Shown here one piece after another: positions 7,819 to 11,238 of a stretch of 11,238 nucleotides of DNA. The DNA is from Bacteroidales bacterium (GTDB taxonomy: Bacteria; Bacteroidota; Bacteroidia; Bacteroidales; WCHB1-69). The notes beneath the pieces are model-generated. The model made no database searches, was not told the origin of the DNA, and saw nothing but the letters and a program-made list of their open reading frames with translations. The stretch is taken from NCBI GenBank assembly GCA_017618435.1, contig JAFZUH010000314.1, forward strand, positions 1 through 11,238. Reading direction: 5' to 3'. Both the position numbers and the translations under genes were made by a program. Position 1 is the first letter of the stretch, and the number at the start of each line of letters is the position of its first letter.

Positions 7819-8721
7819 ATGAAAAAGTTAGTTGTATTGTCCATGATGGCGACAATGATATTGTTTGCAAGTTGTGATAAAGACGGGGTGTACAATCCCA
7901 TAAAGAAAATCAGTAAAATAACCTGTACCCGTACTCATATTGGTACCCAGGGGACTGAGTCAAATACGACAGAACAAAACTGGACTTGGAACAAAAACCA
8001 ATTGCAAAAGATTGTTTATTATGACAGAGAAGACCAATATACTTGGACAGAGGAATTTTCTTATAACAAAAGTGGCAGACTTATTCGTGTGGAAGATAAA
8101 GAAAAAGAGGAATATACCACCTACGAATACGAAGGTGACCAATTGAACAAAGTGGTTTATTACTACAATAATTTCAGAGAATGTGAATATCATTTTAAAT
8201 ATGAAGGCGAAAAATTGTCTGAAATTGAATGTTGGGAATTTTCTGACTATTATTCAATAAAGAAAGAAAACCGTTCAAATCCGTTGGCATTTGTATGTTC
8301 GCCTGAAATTGCCAATCTTACTCAAAAGGTAGTAGACGATGTGGCTGTGGCTACAGAAGGACAACCTCATCGTAAAATGGAGGTTGATATTACTACAATA
8401 TCTTTGAAATGGGACGGAAATAATATTTCAAGAATGATATATACCTATCCTTTTTATAATGAAAGATGTGAATATCTTTTAACGTATGATAAAAAAGTAA
8501 ATCCCTTTGCCGGATTTTTCGCTTTGGATTTCGACTATGCCTATGATTATGACTATGTTTATAAAAATGCCAATAACATTGTTTCCATGACAGAAGTCGG
8601 TAGTATGTGGAAAAGAGAATATAATTATACCTACAAAGGTCAATATCCGGAATCCTATACCTATACTGATGTATATGAAAATAGTTCGTATAGATACGAC
8701 TATAAGATAGAATACAAATAG
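7819..8721 (+). CDS. Outer-membrane lipoprotein with YD-like repeats, tandem copy B
   Basis: A 300-residue paralogue of the preceding gene. The frame can be read from a TTG at 7810, but the ATG at 7819 gives the same M-K-K start and leader as copy A and is preferred. The signal peptide ends in the lipobox F-A-S-C with Cys at 19; the mature end is C-D-K-D-G. The same hairpin units occur: F-S-Y-N-K-S-G-R-L-I-R-V (80-91), Y-E-Y-E-G-D-Q-L-N-K-V (102-112), F-K-Y-E-G-E-K-L-S-E-I (126-136), N-P-F-A-G-F-F-A-L-D-F (228-238), and the same Tyr-rich end. It differs from copy A by a four-residue-longer Asp/Tyr stretch near 239-248 and by most of the 165-200 region. No promoter box is visible in the 38-nt gap, so it probably shares copy A's transcript, which ends at the hairpin at 8753. 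Function unknown. Confidence 0.88.
   Translation: MKKLVVLSMMATMILFASCDKDGVYNPIKKISKITCTRTHIGTQGTESNTTEQNWTWNKNQLQKIVYYDREDQYTWTEEFSYNKSGRLIRVEDKEKEEYTTYEYEGDQLNKVVYYYNNFRECEYHFKYEGEKLSEIECWEFSDYYSIKKENRSNPLAFVCSPEIANLTQKVVDDVAVATEGQPHRKMEVDITTISLKWDGNNISRMIYTYPFYNERCEYLLTYDKKVNPFAGFFALDFDYAYDYDYVYKNANNIVSMTEVGSMWKREYNYTYKGQYPESYTYTDVYENSSYRYDYKIEYK
8568..8671 (+). repeat. Near-identical 3' tract, copy B (partner 7624-7727)
   Basis: This is the partner of the tract in copy A. The leaders also match: 6869-6886 and 7801-7818 share TTAAAAATT followed by a similar A/T-rich stretch up to TATGAAAAA. The duplicated unit therefore included the leader and not only the coding region. Confidence 0.85.
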
Positions 8722-8752
8722 GCAAACAAATTTGTATAGGGAACACAAAAAT

Positions 8753-8775
8753 AAGGCAGCCAAAGGCTGCCTTTT
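8753..8775. terminator. Bidirectional intrinsic terminator between convergent units
   Basis: A perfect 9-bp stem (AAGGCAGCC, loop AAA, GGCTGCCTT) lies 31 nt after the stop codon of lipoprotein B and 31 nt past the rlmB stop. On the + strand the stem runs into TTTTG. On the - strand the hairpin is followed by ATTTTTG. It can therefore serve both the lipoprotein transcript and the convergent purM-rlmB transcript. Confidence 0.88.
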
Positions 8776-8804
8776 GTTGTATAATAAAAAATTAACGAGG
8801 GTTC

Positions 8805-9590
8805 TTATTTTTTCATAAACCGTTGCCGGCAAACTTCAAACAGCATAATGCCGGTAGCAACAGACACATTCAGGGAATCTATAACCGAATTTTTTGCCAT
8901 AGGTATGCTGATAATATGGTCGCAGGCTTGGGCTAAAATCGGAGCAATGCCTTCATATTCGTTGCCCATAACAATGCAAGTAGGCAGGGTGTAGTTCAGT
9001 TCATAATAATTTTTTGAGGCTTTTTCGTTGCAACCCAATACCTGTACACCGCTTTGTTGTAAGTATTCTACAATTTCCACCAGATTGTCATGGCGGCAGA
9101 CAGGTGTGCTGAATAAGGCACCTGCGGAGGTTTTTATTGCATCTTCGTTGATTTGGGCACTGTTTTTTGAAGGAATAATCACGGCATCAACACCGGCACA
9201 TTCTGCACTGCGGACAATGGCTCCCATATTGCGGACATCGGTAACTCTGTCCAAAAGCAATAGAAAAGGCACGTGTCCGTTTTCGTATATGCTCGGCAAA
9301 ATATCGTAAATGCTTTGATAGGGAATAGGGGAAACAAAAGCAATGGCTCCTTGGTGGTTTCCGCGTGTGTAGCGGTTGAGCCGCTCAACGGGGACATATT
9401 GGAAAGGAATGTTTTTTTCTCTTACCAAGGCAAACAAATCTTTGAATATTTGCCCCGAAATACCCCGTTGGAAAACTACCTTGTCTATGTCCTTGCCGCT
9501 GTTGATGGCTTCTGTTATGGCACGAATACCATAAATAAGGTTGTTGTTTTTGCTTTTCTCTCTATGAAAACTATTGTTGTTGTACATCAT
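8805..9590 (-). CDS. rlmB: 23S rRNA (guanosine-2'-O)-methyltransferase RlmB, SpoU/TrmH family
   Basis: A 261-residue SPOUT enzyme that transfers a methyl group from S-adenosylmethionine to a ribose 2'-OH. In E. coli RlmB the target is G2251 of 23S rRNA in the peptidyl-transferase region. Residues about 17-92 form the L30-like substrate-binding domain (N-L-I-Y-G-I-R-A-I start, N-H-Q-G-A-I-A-F-V end). The trefoil-knot methyltransferase domain has motif 1 with D114, N121, G123 and R127; motif 2 M-G-N-E-Y-E-G (208-214); and motif 3 I-P-M (229-231) with S-L-N-V-S-V-A (239-245). Length is close to the usual 245-260; the first 15 residues are an Asn/Lys-rich extension. Two adjacent ATGs (9590 and 9587) compete as the start; the upstream AAAGAATA gives only a weak ribosome-binding site. 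It follows purM by 8 nt and is probably translated from the same message. Other TrmH-family targets cannot be excluded. Confidence 0.9.
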   Translation of the reverse strand: MMYNNNSFHREKSKNNNLIYGIRAITEAINSGKDIDKVVFQRGISGQIFKDLFALVREKNIPFQYVPVERLNRYTRGNHQGAIAFVSPIPYQSIYDILPSIYENGHVPFLLLLDRVTDVRNMGAIVRSAECAGVDAVIIPSKNSAQINEDAIKTSAGALFSTPVCRHDNLVEIVEYLQQSGVQVLGCNEKASKNYYELNYTLPTCIVMGNEYEGIAPILAQACDHIISIPMAKNSVIDSLNVSVATGIMLFEVCRQRFMKK

Positions 9591-9598
9591 TATTCTTT

Positions 9599-10771
9599 TT
9601 AAACAAAATAGGTGAAAGTACCATGCTCGGAAGTGATGGTAACTTGTTTTTGCGGAGCCTTTTCCACTCTGCCGACAATTTGTGCATCTATATCGAAAGA
9701 TTGGGAAATAGCAATAAGGTCTTTTGCAATGTTTTCATTTACATACAATTCCATTCTATGTCCCATATTAAAGAACTTGTACATTTCACTCCAATCGGTT
9801 TGTGATTCTTTTTGTATCATCTTGAATAGCGGTGGTGTCGGGAATAGGTTGTCTTTGATAATATGCAAATTGTCAATAAAATGCAATATTTTTGTTTGTG
9901 CTCCTCCGCTGCAATGTATAATTGCGTGAATATCATTTCTGTAGTTGTCCAATATGAGTTTAATAACAGGCATATAGGTTCTTGTGGGTGAAAGCACCAT
10001 TTTGCCGACATTTACACCTTCTATTTCTGTCGGGTCTGTAAGGTTGTGGCTTCCGCAATATACTACGCTGTCGTCAAGAGCATGGTCATAACTTTCGGGG
10101 AATAGTTTCATGAGTGTTTTGTTGAATACATCGTGTCTTGCCGAAGTAAGACCATTGCTGCCCATGCCGCCGTTGTATTCATTCTCGTAGAGGGCTTTGC
10201 CGTATGAAGCCAAGCCGACAATCACATCTCCCGGGCGTATGTTTGAGGTGTCAATTACATTTTTTCTTTCCATTCTGCAAGTTACCGTACTGTCAACAAT
10301 AACCGTTCTTACCAAGTCGCCTACATCGGCTGTTTCGCCTCCTGTAGAATAGATATTCACCCCCATATTGCGGAGTTTCTCCAAAAATTCTTCCGTTCCT
10401 TCTATCAAGGCTTTGATTACTTCTCCGGGAATGAGATGTTTGTTTCTTCCGATAGTTGAAGACAAAAGAATATTATCTACAGCCCCTACGCAAATAAGGT
10501 CATCGGTGTTCATTACAATGGCATCTTGTGCTATGCCTTTCCATACAGACAAATCGCCTGTTTGTTTCCAGTACATATATGCCAATGCCGATTTGGTGCC
10601 GGCTCCGTCTGCGTGCATTATCACACAATGATCTTTGCTGCCGGACAAATAGTCGGGAATGATTTTGCAGAACGCATTGGGATATAATCCTTTGTCTATA
10701 TTTTTTATTGCTTGATGAACATCTTCTTTAGTGGCGGATACGCCTCGTTGATTGTATTTCTGGTCTTGCAT
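9599..10771 (-). CDS. purM: Phosphoribosylformylglycinamidine cyclo-ligase (AIR synthase)
   Basis: Cytoplasmic enzyme of de novo purine synthesis that closes the imidazole ring: FGAM + ATP gives AIR + ADP + phosphate. The 390-residue product is longer than E. coli PurM (345) but is the usual Bacteroidota form. Visible landmarks are N-Q-R-G-V-S-A near the N-terminus, D-G-A-G-T-K (55-60, ATP site; D-G-V-G-T-K in E. coli), M-N-T-D-D-L (87-92), G-G-E-T-A-D (144-149), G-L-A-S-Y-G (186-191), N-G-L-T-S-A-R (206-212), S-P-T-R-T-Y (261-266), C-S-G-G-A-Q-T-K (287-294) and F-N-M-G-H-R-M-E (334-341). These match PurM in order and spacing and separate it from PurL, ThiL and HypE relatives. The ATG at 10771 lies 25 nt after a TATCTTTG box. 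It heads a two-gene unit with rlmB. Confidence 0.93.
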   Translation of the reverse strand: MQDQKYNQRGVSATKEDVHQAIKNIDKGLYPNAFCKIIPDYLSGSKDHCVIMHADGAGTKSALAYMYWKQTGDLSVWKGIAQDAIVMNTDDLICVGAVDNILLSSTIGRNKHLIPGEVIKALIEGTEEFLEKLRNMGVNIYSTGGETADVGDLVRTVIVDSTVTCRMERKNVIDTSNIRPGDVIVGLASYGKALYENEYNGGMGSNGLTSARHDVFNKTLMKLFPESYDHALDDSVVYCGSHNLTDPTEIEGVNVGKMVLSPTRTYMPVIKLILDNYRNDIHAIIHCSGGAQTKILHFIDNLHIIKDNLFPTPPLFKMIQKESQTDWSEMYKFFNMGHRMELYVNENIAKDLIAISQSFDIDAQIVGRVEKAPQKQVTITSEHGTFTYFV

Positions 10772-10796
10772 AAATAAGTAACATTTTATGTTGTTG

Positions 10797-10804
10797 CAAA
10801 GATA
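10797..10804 (-). promoter_or_regulatory. -7 promoter element for purM-rlmB
   Basis: Read on the - strand this is TATCTTTG, an exact TAnnTTTG -7 box, 25 nt before the purM ATG. A TTG at 10823-10821 lies 16 nt upstream, a little short of the usual 19-21 for a -33 element. The predicted leader is short, with no Shine-Dalgarno sequence and no visible purine riboswitch. Confidence 0.65.
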
Positions 10805-10857
10805 CTATAAAACTTTGAAACAATAGAAAAAGTTCAGTGAAATAATATAAAAAATGT

Positions 10858-10865
10858 TATCTTTG
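10858..10865 (+). promoter_or_regulatory. -7 promoter element for the right-edge lipoprotein gene
   Basis: An exact TATCTTTG (TAnnTTTG type) 30 nt before the ATG at 10896. No TTG occurs at the expected -33 position. It lies 53 nt from the opposing purM element and points away from it, so the 124-nt gap is a divergent promoter region. Confidence 0.65.
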
Positions 10866-10895
10866 CAGATATTTTCATCAAATCGGTTGTAATAA

Positions 10896-11238
10896 ATGAA
10901 AAAGAAGGCTTTATATTTGATTTTGATAGTCATGTCAGGATTGTTTGTGTCCTGCTCAAATTATAAACATGAAAAAGAATGGGTGTTTGCCGGTGATACA
11001 TGGAACAGATTCATTCCTTTTATGGATACAATTGACATCACCGATATTGACAAGCAATATGATTTGAATGTTGCTTTCAGCGTTTGGGACAATTTTGAAC
11101 ATAGCCTTGTGCCTTTGGAAATAGTTGTCTATTATCCCAATGGACAGGAAAGTGTGTTTAAGAAATATTATTCCATGAAAGATTTGTCAGGTAATCATTT
11201 GGGAACGGTAAAAGGTAATGTTACGGTTGCCGGAAAGC
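10896..11238 (+). CDS. Lipoprotein, possibly GldH-like (3' end outside window)
   Basis: The first 114 codons are visible. The signal peptide is M-K-K-K-A-L-Y-L-I-L-I-V-M followed by the lipobox L-F-V-S-C, with the acylated Cys at 20. The mature part has W-N-R-F, D-I-T-D-I-D-K-Q-Y-D-L-N-V-A-F, P-L-E-I-V-V-Y-Y-P-N-G, then K-D-L-S-G-N-H-L-G. This order (aromatic strand, Asp-rich turn, x-Y-x-L-x-V strand, P-x-G hairpin, D-x-x-G-x-x-L-G turn) resembles GldH, an outer-membrane lipoprotein required for gliding in Flavobacterium and widely kept in non-gliding Bacteroidales. The link is from memory of the family and is only moderate. The gene has its own promoter. Other small Bacteroidota lipoproteins remain possible. 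Confidence 0.8.
   Translation, partial: MKKKALYLILIVMSGLFVSCSNYKHEKEWVFAGDTWNRFIPFMDTIDITDIDKQYDLNVAFSVWDNFEHSLVPLEIVVYYPNGQESVFKKYYSMKDLSGNHLGTVKGNVTVAGK

Noticed and set aside
8393..8832. Two 117-codon - strand frames over lipoprotein copy B
   Set aside because: Both are antisense shadows rich in Ile, Tyr, Phe and Arg, and they run across the bidirectional terminator; the + strand gene is clearly the real one.

Overview
The window looks like chromosomal DNA of a Bacteroidota bacterium, most likely Bacteroidales. The evidence is a type IX secretion (T9SS) C-terminal sorting domain, lipoprotein signal peptides, TAnnTTTG-type -7 promoter elements with little Shine-Dalgarno signal, moderately AT-rich DNA, and a PurM of the roughly 390-residue form typical of that phylum. 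Genus cannot be decided from the sequence.

Left part (1-6651, + strand): one very large gene. Its first codons lie outside the window, which opens inside the signal peptide. It encodes a secreted multidomain protein of more than 2,200 residues. In order it has a signal peptide, a jelly-roll/MAM-like domain, two tandem copies of a roughly 410-residue super-unit (Ig-like fold, 'Y-x-G-D-T-N' beta-sandwich module, CARDB-like domain), a right-handed beta-helix, CARDB-like domains around a second MAM-like domain, and a T9SS type A sorting domain. No catalytic site is evident. It is best read as a surface adhesin or a secreted structural protein. A strong intrinsic terminator follows.

Middle (6842-8721, + strand): a promoter and two adjacent paralogous lipoprotein genes of 297 and 300 residues, separated by 38 nt and probably co-transcribed. 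They arose by tandem duplication. Parts of their 3' ends are still nearly identical while their centres have diverged. A compact bidirectional terminator separates them from the convergent genes to the right. Its stem core matches that of the terminator after the large gene.

Right part (8805-10771, - strand): a two-gene unit, purM (purine biosynthesis) followed 8 nt later by rlmB (23S rRNA 2'-O-methylation). Both are housekeeping genes. A divergent promoter region (10772-10895) carries back-to-back TATCTTTG elements. From it a third lipoprotein gene, possibly GldH-like, runs off the right edge on the + strand.

I see no transposon, CRISPR array, RNA gene, phage gene or defence system. The most interesting content is the modular, duplicated T9SS adhesin, with its dense Asp-Ser/Thr-hydrophobic sites (the Bacteroidota O-glycosylation motif), and the unevenly diverged lipoprotein pair. 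A wholly new system is not evident.
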